Source: Betaproteobacteria bacterium
GTDB taxonomy: Bacteria; Pseudomonadota; Gammaproteobacteria; Burkholderiales; Casimicrobiaceae
NCBI GenBank assembly: GCA_016704895.1
Contig: JADIZG010000004.1
Span: 1 to 64,000, forward strand
Length of the DNA stretch: 64,000 bases
Direction: 5' to 3'
Shown: one piece after another, positions 1 through 8,325 of the stretch
Position numbering within the stretch: position 1 is the stretch's first letter
Layout: each line of letters starts with the position of its first letter
Program-made: the position numbers and the translations under genes
Notes under the pieces: generated by a model
Databases searched by the model: none
Seen by the model: the letters and a program-made list of their open reading frames with translations, nothing else
Told to the model about the DNA's origin: nothing

Positions 1-629
1 GTCACGCCCGACGTCATCATCAGGAACGAGAACGGCTGATTGGCGAGCGCGGGCCGCTCGTCGAGAAGCGCCTTCCACTGCGTCATCGCCGCCGGCGGGA
101 TCAGGCTGCGGCGCGCGATCACCGACTCGCGTCCGTTCTTCGCGACGGCGACGACGACGACGTCGTGGCGCATCGGCGGCAGGTCGGCGAAGTCGCCCTC
201 GAACGTGAAGCCGCCGTTCGGGTTGTCGGGGAAGCCGGGCTTCTCCTTCGCGACGTCCTCGCGCGGCAGGCCGAAGCGCGCCTGGTGCACGCGGTCGCCG
301 ACGCGGACCTCGACGCGCGCGACGCCGTCCTTCGCGAGCGCCCAGCCCGCGAGCGACAGCTTCGTGCCGACGATGCTCTCGTTGGCGGGCGAGTCGAGCC
401 AGCCTTCCGGCACGGGCAGCTCGACCGGTGCCGGGGCGGGCGGCGTGCCGGGAGTCGCGGACGGCGTCGGCGCCGTGGCGACCTGCGCGGGCGGCGACCC
501 GACGCGTCCGTACTTCCACAGCGCGAAGAACTCGACGCCGATCAGCGCGAGCACGGTGCCGACGATGACCAGGACGGCGACGGGGATGCGGCCGCGCTGG
601 CGGTCGGGGGGGGGGCGGTGGGGCGTCAT
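1..629 (-). CDS. Membrane-anchored protein with extracytoplasmic Ig-like domain (3' end outside window)
   Basis: The reading frame starts at ATG 629-627 and is still open at base 1, so only the first 209 residues are visible. A short basic, proline-rich N-terminus is followed by one hydrophobic segment (about residues 16-38, VAVLVIVGTVLALIGVEFFA), a Pro/Ala/Thr linker (about 45-70), and a soluble part. The soluble part has the look of a beta-sandwich: LDSPANESIVGTKLSLAGWA, then alternating hydrophobic strands. This suggests a single-pass protein with an outward-facing Ig-like module, of the kind attached to glycan or lipid enzymes. A run of about ten G on the plus strand encodes the Pro residues near the start, so the first codons could be affected by a homopolymer error. 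I do not recognise the family and infer no function. Confidence 0.6.
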   Translation of the reverse strand, partial: MTPHRPPPDRQRGRIPVAVLVIVGTVLALIGVEFFALWKYGRVGSPPAQVATAPTPSATPGTPPAPAPVELPVPEGWLDSPANESIVGTKLSLAGWALAKDGVARVEVRVGDRVHQARFGLPREDVAKEKPGFPDNPNGGFTFEGDFADLPPMRHDVVVVAVAKNGRESVIARRSLIPPAAMTQWKALLDERPALANQPFSFLMMTSGV

Positions 630-783
630 CGGTTCGATTCGGGGAAGGCGCCGGTCGGGGATCGGGCGTGCACGGGATGGACCGCCGCGGGCGGCCCCAG
701 TTTCCGAATTTCGGGTCGGCGGCTCCGGATTGTAGGCGAGTCGGGGTCGGGGCGCCCCTCGCGCCAATCCTTCCCGCGAAATC

Positions 784-970
784 CGTCGGCCTGAAGGCCG
801 ACCCACAGGGGGGGGAGGGTGGGTCGGCGAGCCGCCGGGGGGGAGGGCGGGCGGCCGCGGGCCCCCCAAATGGGTCGGGCTGGCCCGACGCCTTTGTGGA
901 TGAGCCTGGTGGGTCGGGCCTGGAGGCCGGCCGGCCCGGCCTGAAGGCGAGGCGGGGGTTGGGTCGGGCT
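784..970. repeat. REP-type hairpin with degenerate, G-rich flanking copies
   Basis: One clean hairpin lies at 784-807 (GTCGGCCTGAAGGCCGAC followed by CCACA). It is the same element as at 31.0, 51.8 and 54.7 kb. From about 812 to 970 several decayed copies follow (TGGGTCGGGC-type half sites, GGCCTGGAGGCC) mixed with long G runs. The stretch 630-977 holds no gene that I can support. It lies upstream of one minus-strand gene and downstream of another. The G runs make the exact sequence doubtful. Confidence 0.6.
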
Positions 971-977
971 TCAGCGA

Positions 978-1457
978 TCAGGCGATCTTCTTGGTCATGA
1001 TCGCGCAGTCGAGCCAGGCGCCGGGCGCGAGCTCGTGGTGCGCGCGGGCCTCCTCGCGCCAACCGAGCGACGCGTAGAACGCGACCGCGTTGAGCGAGGC
1101 GTCGAGGAGGAGCGCCGTGCGGCCGTGCGCGCGCGCCTCGTCCTCGATCGCCGCCATCAGCGCGCGACCGACGCCGCGGCCGTTGAAGTCGGGGTCGACG
1201 TAGCAGGCCTGCACGACGCCCTCGCGCGGATTGAGCTGGGCGAATCCCGCGACGCGACCGTCGTCGTCCTCGGCGACGAGCACGACGCGCGCCTCGATCG
1301 GCTCGACGTAGCTCCCGGGCGTCATTCGGCCCGACCACGCGGCGACGGACTCGGGAGGGTAGTGCGAGGACGCGGTCTCGCGGATCGCGCGCGTGTGGAT
1401 CGCCCAGATCGCGGGCGCGTCGGCGGGAACGGCGCGGCGGATGCGCCAGCCGGGCAC
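978..1457 (-). CDS. GNAT family N-acetyltransferase
   Basis: This 159-residue protein is a complete single-domain GNAT fold. The N-terminal IRRAVPADAPAIWAIH strand and helix is typical, and acetyl-CoA motif A (QACYVDPDFNGRGVGRALM, about residues 84-102) carries the Q/RxxGxG/A-type loop NGRGVG. The C-terminal NAVAFYASLGWREEARAHHE is the usual motif B region. It should move an acetyl group from acetyl-CoA to an amine in the cytoplasm, but the substrate cannot be read from the sequence. It sits 13 bases upstream of a DUF3460 gene on the same strand, which may make a small operon. Confidence 0.88.
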   Translation of the reverse strand: MPGWRIRRAVPADAPAIWAIHTRAIRETASSHYPPESVAAWSGRMTPGSYVEPIEARVVLVAEDDDGRVAGFAQLNPREGVVQACYVDPDFNGRGVGRALMAAIEDEARAHGRTALLLDASLNAVAFYASLGWREEARAHHELAPGAWLDCAIMTKKIA

Positions 1458-1470
1458 CGGGGCCCGGTCG

Positions 1471-1677
1471 TCAGCGGTTGCTGAAGTAGACGTAGGGCTT
1501 CTGCGGCACCTTGCCCTCGTCCATCTTGCGGCGCGCGTCGAGGTCGCGCGGCGACTTGTCCCACCACATCGCGCGGCCCTTCTTCTGCTCGTCGACGAGC
1601 TGCGGCTTCTGCGCGAGCACCTCGGTGATGAACTTCGTGTGCTCGGAGACGTAGTGGCGGGCGGGGAGCATTCCCAT
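1471..1677 (-). CDS. DUF3460 family small protein
   Basis: A 68-residue protein with the recognisable DUF3460 pattern: YVSEHTKFITEVLAQKP, a central GRAMWWDKSPRDLD and the C-terminal PQKPYVYFSN. DUF3460 is a short family of unknown function found almost only in betaproteobacteria, which supports the taxonomic reading of the window. The start is ATG 1677; an in-frame ATG two codons later (1671) is an alternative. There is no signal peptide or membrane segment, so it should be cytoplasmic. Confidence 0.85.
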   Translation of the reverse strand: MGMLPARHYVSEHTKFITEVLAQKPQLVDEQKKGRAMWWDKSPRDLDARRKMDEGKVPQKPYVYFSNR

Positions 1678-1739
1678 GGCGGGCTTTCGAAGGCGTTCCG
1701 GCGATGCCCGCATCTTACCGCGCCCGCGCCCCGGCCCGG

Positions 1740-1952
1740 TCAGTGGTCGACGGACACGATCTCCGCCGTCGCCGCCGCCGGCGGGACCGGGAGGCCTTCC
1801 GCCCGAAGCCCGCTGATGTGGCGGGCGAGCGCATCGTGGATCAACTCGATAACCTCGTCCCGGCTGTCCGCCGCGGCGACGCAGCCGGGCACGTCGGGCA
1901 CGTGGGCCCCCCAGCCGATGCGGCCGGGCTCGACGACGACCAGGTAGCGCAT
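1740..1952 (-). CDS. HicB-like protein (orphan antitoxin-type fold)
   Basis: This 70-residue protein starts MRYLVVVEPGRIGWGAHVPDVPGCVAAADSRDEV-like, which is the partially degraded RNase H fold of the HicB/UPF0150 family: a beta hairpin, a DVPGC turn, then an amphipathic helix EVIELIHDALARHI. HicB proteins usually neutralise the HicA mRNA interferase encoded next door. Neither flank here has room for or resembles a HicA (dsRBD-like) gene, and the protein lacks the C-terminal DNA-binding extension of full HicB. A good Shine-Dalgarno (GGAGGT) lies just upstream of the ATG. It may be an orphan antitoxin or a household member of the fold. Confidence 0.75.
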   Translation of the reverse strand: MRYLVVVEPGRIGWGAHVPDVPGCVAAADSRDEVIELIHDALARHISGLRAEGLPVPPAAATAEIVSVDH

Positions 1953-2066
1953 CCGACCTCCCCCTCCCGGCGAAAGGATGCTGGTGGCGATTCGCAGCGA
2001 TCCCGCATCCTACCAACGCCGCGGGCTCGGAGGAGCGGGCAAGCGACGAGCGGCGCGCCAGGTCGC

Positions 2067-3209
2067 CTACGGCTCCAGCTTTCCGCTGACGACGCGATAG
2101 CAGTAGAGCCGGCACTCGATCGCGCCGTTCCACAGCGGGATGCGCTTGTCCGCCTTGAGGCCGAATTTCTTCGGCAGGTCGGTGTCGCCCGAGAAGAGCC
2201 ACGCCGTCCAACCGGCGTAACGCGCCTTCAGCGAATCGCCGAGCTTCGGATACATCGCCGCGACGCGCGCCTTGTCGTCGAGACGGACGCCGTAGGGCGG
2301 GTTGGCGATGAGCACGCCGGACGGCGCGGGGGCGGGTCGCTCGAGCGCGTCGGCCTGCTCGATCGCCATGAACGCGTCGACCTGGGCGAGCGCGGCGTTC
2401 GCGCGCGTCTTCGCGACGGCGGCGGAGAGGCGATCGCTCGCGAACACGCTCGGCGATGACGGTGCGGCCTTCACGCGGTCGCGCGCGCGCTGCTTCAGGC
2501 GCTGCCACGCAGGGCCGTCGAACCAGGCGAGCTTCTGGAAGCCGAACGTGCGGGTCAGGCCCGGTGCGCGGTCGGCGGCGATCGACGCAGCCTCGATCGC
2601 GATCGTGCCGCTGCCGCACATCGGGTCGAGGAAGGCGGTGCCTGGCTGCCAGCCCGAGAGCGCGATCAGGCCCGCGGCGAGGTTCTCGCGCAGCGGCGCC
2701 TCCTCGGCGTCGCGCCGCCAGCCGCGCTTGAACAGCGGCTCGCCGGACGTGTCGAGGTAGAACGTCGCCTCGCGATCGGTCAGGTAGGCGTGGACGCGCA
2801 CGTCGGGCATCCGCTTGTCGACGGACGGCCGCTTGCCCTGCTCGTCGCGGAAGCGGTCGCACACGGCGTCCTTCACCGTCAGCGTCGCGAACTCGAGACT
2901 CCTGAGCGGCGACCGCGTCGCGGCGACGTCGACGCGGATCGTGCGGTCGGCACGGAAGTGCGTCGGCCAGTCGATGCCGCGCGCGAGCGCGTTCAACTCG
3001 CGCTCGTCGCGATACGGCCCGCCGCCGACTCTCCACAGCACGCGGCTCGCGAGGCGTGATTCGAGGTTGACGACGTATGCGAGATCGGGCGGACCCTCGA
3101 AGCCGACGCCGCCGTCGACCGGGGTCATGGCCTGCGCCCCGAGGCGCCCGAGCTCCGCGGCGAGCGCTTCCTCGAGGCCGCGCGGGCAGGGTGAGAAATA
3201 GCGCTCCAC
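2067..3209 (-). CDS. rlmL: 23S rRNA (guanine-N2) methyltransferase, RlmL/THUMP type
   Basis: A 380-residue class I methyltransferase with an N-terminal ferredoxin-like and THUMP region (about residues 1-160). The SAM-binding motif I is FLDPMCGSGTIAIEAA (about 195-210) and the catalytic motif IV is ANPPYGVR (about 300), as in enzymes that methylate exocyclic guanine N2. It matches the RlmL half of E. coli RlmKL (G2445); the RlmK half is absent, as usual in betaproteobacteria. I chose the GTG at 3209-3207 because it gives the family N-terminus ERYFSPCPRGLEEALAAEL. That GTG shares one base with the TAG stop of hemJ, so the two genes are translationally coupled. Confidence 0.9.
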   Translation of the reverse strand: MERYFSPCPRGLEEALAAELGRLGAQAMTPVDGGVGFEGPPDLAYVVNLESRLASRVLWRVGGGPYRDERELNALARGIDWPTHFRADRTIRVDVAATRSPLRSLEFATLTVKDAVCDRFRDEQGKRPSVDKRMPDVRVHAYLTDREATFYLDTSGEPLFKRGWRRDAEEAPLRENLAAGLIALSGWQPGTAFLDPMCGSGTIAIEAASIAADRAPGLTRTFGFQKLAWFDGPAWQRLKQRARDRVKAAPSSPSVFASDRLSAAVAKTRANAALAQVDAFMAIEQADALERPAPAPSGVLIANPPYGVRLDDKARVAAMYPKLGDSLKARYAGWTAWLFSGDTDLPKKFGLKADKRIPLWNGAIECRLYCYRVVSGKLEP

Positions 3210-3631
3210 TAGAAGGGCTTCATCACGACGAGGAACACGACGGCGACGAGGATCGGCAGGGCCGGGATCTCGTTGATCCACCGGTAGAACACGTGGCCGT
3301 GCGCGTTGCGGTCGTCGCGGAAGGCCGCGAGCAGCTTGCCGAGGTACACGTGATAGGCGAGCAGCACGAGGACCAGCGCGAACTTCGCGTGCATCCAGCC
3401 GCCGGTGATCCCGTAGCCCAGCCACAGCCAGAGGCCGAACACGACGGTCAGCACCATCCCCGGCGTCATGATCCCGTAGTAGAGCTTGCGCTCCATCGTC
3501 TTGAATCGCTCGATGCCGACGCGGTCGTCGGGCGCGCACATCGCGTGGTAGACGAACAGCCGCGGCAGGTAGAACAGGCCCGCGTACCAGGTCACCATGA
3601 AGATGATGTGCAGCGATTTGACGGTCAGCAT
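3209..3631 (-). CDS. hemJ: Protoporphyrinogen IX oxidase HemJ
   Basis: A 140-residue integral membrane protein with about four hydrophobic helices. It shows the HemJ (UPF0093) landmarks: KSLHIIFMVTWYAGLFYLPR at the N-terminus with its conserved His, the WLWLGYG loop, GGWMHAKFALVL, and the charged RWINEIPALPI near the end. HemJ oxidises protoporphyrinogen IX to protoporphyrin IX in the inner membrane in organisms without HemG or HemY. It is the first gene of a pair with rlmL (one-base overlap) and supplies the heme pathway that the window's oxidase genes would draw on. Confidence 0.9.
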   Translation of the reverse strand: MLTVKSLHIIFMVTWYAGLFYLPRLFVYHAMCAPDDRVGIERFKTMERKLYYGIMTPGMVLTVVFGLWLWLGYGITGGWMHAKFALVLVLLAYHVYLGKLLAAFRDDRNAHGHVFYRWINEIPALPILVAVVFLVVMKPF

Positions 3632-3657
3632 CGGTCGAGACGCCTTCCGGTCGGAGT

Positions 3658-3694
3658 GGTGTCAGACACGGTGTCAGACACCGTGTCTGACACC
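3658..3694. repeat. GGTGTCAGACAC direct/inverted repeat
   Basis: Two direct copies of the 12-mer GGTGTCAGACAC (3658-3669 and 3670-3681) are followed by the inverse complement CGTGTCTGACACC (3682-3694), which can fold into a strong hairpin. It lies between the stop of the ABC exporter permease and the start of hemJ, so it could terminate the exporter operon. The same architecture with A-to-G variants occurs at 59902-59938. Confidence 0.8.
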
Positions 3695-3716
3695 GGGGGG
3701 GCGTTGTCCGGGCGCG

Positions 3717-4490
3717 TCATTTGAGGAGCCGGCGGCGCGTGAGCACCAGCGCGACATAGTAGGCGCCGACCGCGTAGACGGCCAGCACCGCGACGTGCAG
3801 CACGATGCCGTCGGGGACGCGCCCCAGCATCAGCGGCCGGGCGATGTCGATCGCGTGCTTGAGCGGCAGTACGCTCGCGGCCGAGGCGAGCCAGCCCGGC
3901 ATCTGGTCGACCGGGAAGTAGACGCCCGACAGGAGCAGCATCGGCGTGATGACGAGCGTGAAGAAGTAGGTGAAGAAGTCGTAGCCGGGCGCGAGCGCGT
4001 TCATCACGAGCCCGAACGCGCCGAACACGAGGCCGACGAGGAAGCCGAGCGGCAGGATCCAGAGCGCGAGCCACGTGTGGCCGAAGCCCAGCGCGACGAT
4101 CACGAGGAGGATCGCGGTCGTCGACATCAGCGCCTTGGTCGCGCACCAGGCCCACTCGGCCAGCACGACGTCGTCGAGCGCGATCGGCGCGTTGATGATG
4201 CCCTCCCACGTCCGCTGCACGTGCATCCGCGAGAACGCCGAGTACATGCCCTCGAAGCTCGCGGTGAACATCGCGCTCTGGCAGACCATGCCGGTGCCGA
4301 TGAACGCGACGTAGGGCATCCCGCCCACCTCGCCCACGAGCGCACCCAGCCCGTAGCCGAGCGCGACCATGTAGAGCAGCGGATCGGCGATGTTGCCCAG
4401 CACGCTCGCGAACGCGAACTTCTTCCAGACGAGCAGATTGCGCCGCCACACCGGCAGGAAACGCGACGAGAGCTCGGGCAGCGCGGAAGG
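3717..4490 (-). CDS. ABC-2 type exporter permease, NodJ-like (start lost in poly-G)
   Basis: The readable part (about 257 residues) is an ABC-2 permease with six hydrophobic helices: RFLPVWRRNLLVWKKFAF, then ADPLLYMVALGYGLG, the central FIGTGMVCQSAMFTASFEGM and a C-terminal YYVALVLTRRRLLK. This is the NodJ pattern, pairing with the NodI-like ATPase encoded directly upstream; such pairs export lipo-oligosaccharides or related lipids. No ATG or GTG lies between the ATPase stop (4562) and Leu at 4481, because that span is a G run reading as poly-Pro/Gly/Arg. The true start has probably been destroyed by sequencing error. The coordinates give the part I trust. Confidence 0.8.
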   Translation of the reverse strand, partial: PSALPELSSRFLPVWRRNLLVWKKFAFASVLGNIADPLLYMVALGYGLGALVGEVGGMPYVAFIGTGMVCQSAMFTASFEGMYSAFSRMHVQRTWEGIINAPIALDDVVLAEWAWCATKALMSTTAILLVIVALGFGHTWLALWILPLGFLVGLVFGAFGLVMNALAPGYDFFTYFFTLVITPMLLLSGVYFPVDQMPGWLASAASVLPLKHAIDIARPLMLGRVPDGIVLHVAVLAVYAVGAYYVALVLTRRRLLK

Positions 4491-4499
4491 AGGCCGGGC

Positions 4500-4550
4500 G
4501 GGGGGGGGGGGGGCGCCGGGGGGGGAGGGGGCGGGGGGCGCGGGGGGGGA
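4500..4550. other. Poly-G tract at a gene junction (probable sequence artefact)
   Basis: About 50 bases are almost all G, with single C or A interruptions, exactly where the permease gene should begin. Nothing in it can be read as coding or regulatory sequence. It resembles the larger G tract at 49.4-49.7 kb. Confidence 0.7.
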
Positions 4551-4561
4551 ATCGCGGCAGC

Positions 4562-5523
<962 letters not shown>

Positions 5524-5524
<1 letters not shown>

Positions 5525-6174
5525 CACGCGCCCGGCGCGCGGCCGCGGTGCCACATGCCGACGATCGTGTCGCGCAATTGCGTCAGCCGGCCGTGGAAGA
5601 AGTGCGTGCAGCCGGGAAAGACGACGACCGGTAGCGCCTGCGGCCGCGCCCAGTCGAGCACGTCGGCGAGCGGCACGATCTCGTCGTGCTCGCCGTGCAC
5701 GACGATCGTGTCGGCCGGGACCGCGTCGAGCGCGAACCGCTGGACCGCGGGGCCGACGAGCACGAGGCGCTCGGCCTCGAAGCGCTTCGCGACGCGCGTC
5801 TGCACGTACGAGCCGAACGAGAAGCCCGCGAGCGCGACCGGCAGGCGGGCACCGTAGTGCGCGCGGGCGTAGGCGAGCGCCCCGAGCGCGTCCTCGGTCT
5901 CGCCGACGCCCTCGTCGAACGCGCCGTGCGACGCGCCGACACCGCGGAAGTTGAACCGCACCGCCACGTAGTCGAGCGCGAAGAACGCCTTGGCGAGCGT
6001 CTGCGCGACCTTGTTGTCGAGCGTGCCGCCCTGCAGCGGGTGCGGATGCGCGACCAGCGCGATGCCGCGCCGGGCGGCCGGCGGCGCGTTGCAGACGACC
6101 TCGAGCGGCCCCGCGGGACCGTCGATCACGGTCCGCTCGGTGACGCCCGCGAAGCCCGGGAGGCTCTGCGTCAA
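5524..6174 (-). CDS. Alpha/beta hydrolase (serine hydrolase, small dienelactone-hydrolase-like)
   Basis: A 216-residue alpha/beta hydrolase. An oxyanion-type segment LVAHPHPLQGGTLDNKV is followed by the nucleophile elbow GFSFGSY (Ser), the acid in HGEHDEIVP (Asp) and the catalytic His in FPGCTHFFHGRL, so the triad is complete. It lacks a signal peptide. The substrate is not evident; related proteins are called hydrolases of the dienelactone/X-Pro type. I chose TTG 6174, which overlaps the TGA of the ferredoxin gene (6173-6171), because it gives a normal family length and no ATG is available. It sits in an operon with the ferredoxin upstream and the ABC exporter downstream. Confidence 0.8.
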
Positions 6175-6479
6175 ATGACGAGCCTCTCGACGATCTCGCC
6201 GTTCACGACGTGCCGGTCGACGATCTCGTCGATGTCCGCACGGTCGACGTAGGTGTACCAGACCGCTTCCGGGTACACGACGATGACCGGGCCCTCCTCG
6301 CAACGGTCGAGGCAGCCGGCCTTGTTGACGCGCACCTTGCCCGGTCCCGCGAGCCCGAGCGCCTTGACGCGGTCCTTCGCGTACTTCTGCAGGTCGGCGG
6401 CGCCCGCGCTCGCGCAGCACTTCTCGGGCGCTTCGCGCTGGTTGCAGCAGAAGAACACGTGGCGCTCGAAGTAGCTCAT
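6171..6479 (-). CDS. Thioredoxin-like [2Fe-2S] ferredoxin
   Basis: A 102-residue protein of the (2Fe-2S) ferredoxin family with a thioredoxin fold. It starts MSYFERHVFFCCNQREAPE, then KCCASAGA, and has the second ligand pair in NKAGCLDRCEEGPVIVVYPE. The spacing, with a C-x3-C near the middle, matches the family that also includes the NuoE C-terminal domain. It ends in DEIVDRHVVNGEIVERLVI, also typical. It would carry single electrons in the cytoplasm; its partner is unknown. Its stop overlaps the TTG start of the downstream hydrolase gene. Confidence 0.9.
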   Translation of the reverse strand: MSYFERHVFFCCNQREAPEKCCASAGAADLQKYAKDRVKALGLAGPGKVRVNKAGCLDRCEEGPVIVVYPEAVWYTYVDRADIDEIVDRHVVNGEIVERLVI

Positions 6480-6505
6480 CGCGGTCCTGGTCGGGGAGGA
6501 GCCGG

Positions 6506-7849
6506 TCATTCTAGCGAATCCGGCGGCGCGCCCCAGCCGGGCCGTCCGGCGAGCGCGAACAGCCACGCGGCGGCCGCGACCGGCCAGAGGAGCAGAACCG
6601 TGTGCGTGACGCCGTTGAAGTTGAGCAGGTGCCCGTAGCGCCAGTCGAACAGCGTCAGCGGCGCGCGCGTCGACACGACGTCGGTGGCGAGCAGCGGTGT
6701 CAGCAGCGAGGTCAGCAGCGCGATGCCGCAAAGCGTGATCATCGCCGGGCGCGGGAGCGCGATCGCGGCGAGGAGCGCGAGCGCGCCGACGGCGATGCCG
6801 GTGGAGACCCCCGGCCGCAGCCATCCTTCCCAGGCGGCCGGCTTGAGGAGCAGGATCGCCGCGATGCCCTTGAGCAGCAGCGCGGCGCCGATCAGCAGGA
6901 GCACCGCCGCGCCGACATGGCGGCGATGGCGCACGATGAGCGCAAGGAACAGGCCGACGCCGACGAGCTGGAAGGCGCTCGCCGCGGCCTCGATGACCGT
7001 GACCGCCGAATCCGTATCCTGCGACGCGCCCGCGAGGATGCGCTCCGGCGCCGGGTCGAACGTGATCGCGAACAGCGGAATCGCCGGATTGAGCTGCGCG
7101 ACCAGCCAGAGCGCGAGGAGCGCGAGCCCGACGTCGCCCAGGATGCCGTGAAGAAACAGGCCGCGCCGCCACCCCGAGAGTCTCGCGCGCGCATCGGGTC
7201 GCCGTGCGATCGCCGTTGCGATCGCGGCGCCGGCGAGCGCCCCCGCGGTGTTCGAGACGAGGTCGACGACGTTCGCGTCGCGCGGGGGCATCCACGCCTG
7301 CAGCGATTCCATCGCGAACGACATCGCGAATCCGGCGGCGACGCCCAGCGCCACGCGGATCGCGGGCGCGGTGCGGCGCGGGATCAGTGCGACGAACGCG
7401 CCGAGCGGCAGGTAGGCGATCACGTTCGCCGCGACGTCGAAACGCAGCCAGCGCGCGCGGCCCGGCGAGAAGAGCCAGAACGGCGCATCCGCCGGCGGCG
7501 GGATCCAGTCGGCGAGCCGCTTGCGCACGACGGTGAGGTCGGGATGGTCGGCGACCGGCACGAACCCGCGCGAGGCGAAGAGCGAAGCCGGACCGTGGTA
7601 GTGGTCGGTCGCGTCGGTGCTGTCGCCCGCCTTGAACGGGAACGCGTCGACCACGGCGATGCCGCGTGCCGCGAAGTCGGCGAGCGCGAAGTCGAGGAGC
7701 GCGGAGGCGACGCCGCGCCGGCGCCAGGCGGGCGCGATCACGAAGCAGACGATCACCGCGGCTTCGTGCGGCGCCACGTCGACCGGCAATGGCGCGATCT
7801 TCATGCGCTCGAAGCAGTGCGGCAGCTTGTGCCGCGGCGCCGCATGCAT
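6506..7849 (-). CDS. GNAT C-terminal part fused in frame to a VanZ-like membrane protein
   Basis: One open frame contains two unrelated parts. The first 112 residues (from Met 7849) are the C-terminal two thirds of a GNAT acetyltransferase, with VIVCFVIAPAWRRRGVASAL as acetyl-CoA motif A and DLTVVRKRL as its natural end. The next residues, from ADWIPPPADAPFWLF (base 7513 onward), are a VanZ-family protein that is missing its start codon and first membrane helix. The VanZ part keeps YLPLGAFVALIPR, MESLQAWMPPRDANVVDLVSNTAGA and about eight further helices. VanZ-like proteins are membrane proteins of poorly known function. The precise junction suggests a deletion joining two neighbouring genes, or an assembly error. 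Confidence 0.6.
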   Translation of the reverse strand: MHAAPRHKLPHCFERMKIAPLPVDVAPHEAAVIVCFVIAPAWRRRGVASALLDFALADFAARGIAVVDAFPFKAGDSTDATDHYHGPASLFASRGFVPVADHPDLTVVRKRLADWIPPPADAPFWLFSPGRARWLRFDVAANVIAYLPLGAFVALIPRRTAPAIRVALGVAAGFAMSFAMESLQAWMPPRDANVVDLVSNTAGALAGAAIATAIARRPDARARLSGWRRGLFLHGILGDVGLALLALWLVAQLNPAIPLFAITFDPAPERILAGASQDTDSAVTVIEAAASAFQLVGVGLFLALIVRHRRHVGAAVLLLIGAALLLKGIAAILLLKPAAWEGWLRPGVSTGIAVGALALLAAIALPRPAMITLCGIALLTSLLTPLLATDVVSTRAPLTLFDWRYGHLLNFNGVTHTVLLLWPVAAAAWLFALAGRPGWGAPPDSLE

Positions 7850-8250
7850 CCAGCCGACAACGGAGCCACGCGCCCGAAGGGCCGTCCCGAGGGCGCGGCC
7901 CCCCTCTGGGGGGAGGCTCGCTTCGCGAGCATCGGGGGGGATCGTCGCCCGAAGGGCCGTCCCGAGGGCGCGGCCCCCCTCTGGGGGGAGGCTCGCTTCG
8001 CGAGCATCGGGGGAGTCACTCCCCCGCCCGCGAGATAGCCTTCCGCTTCCCCACAGTCGATCGCCGAGGCGGCGGCGATGCAGTTCTCGCTCGCCGTGAA
8101 GGCCTGCCAGTCGAGCGCGCGCGGCGTCCGGTAGAACTGGCAGTAACAGCGCGCCCACTCCGGGTTGTCGGCGAAGGCGGGCCCGTGCTCGTGGTCGAAG
8201 AATGCGAGGTAGTCGCCGCGCGTCGTGGGCGACAGGCGTTCGACGGTCAT
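7514..8250 (-). pseudogene. GNAT acetyltransferase interrupted by tandem repeat insertion
   Basis: The N-terminal third (MTVERLSPTTRGDYLAFFDH to GEAEGYLAGG, bases 8250 to about 8025) and the C-terminal part (GSVVGWMHAAPRHKLPHCF onward, from about 7862) belong to one GNAT protein. Between them lies a tandem pair of 75-bp repeats, and the two halves are in different frames. Reading from the start, translation runs through the repeats and ends at 7801 after about 149 residues, losing motif A. I call it a pseudogene because the break is a repeat insertion, not a single-base slip. An in-frame ATG at 8268 is an alternative start. Confidence 0.75.
7871..8014. repeat. Tandem 75-bp palindrome-rich repeat inside a GNAT gene
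   Basis: Unit 1 (7871-7945) and unit 2 (7946 to about 8014) are nearly identical. Each contains three short hairpins: CGAAGGGCCGTCCCGAGGG, CCCCCCTCTGGGGGG and GCTCGCTTCGCGAGC. Mobile palindromic units of this look are scattered through Burkholderiales genomes. The insertion length is not a multiple of three and destroys the reading frame of the host gene. Confidence 0.85.
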
Positions 8251-8325
8251 CGGCGGGCTGGCCGGCATGCGGAAATCATCGCACGCCCCGTGCAGACTCC
8301 CTGGCACCGGGGCCCGGGGGGGTCT

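Noticed and set aside
1740..2066. Complete HicAB toxin-antitoxin system
   Set aside because: I could find no HicA-like reading frame on either side of the HicB-like gene.
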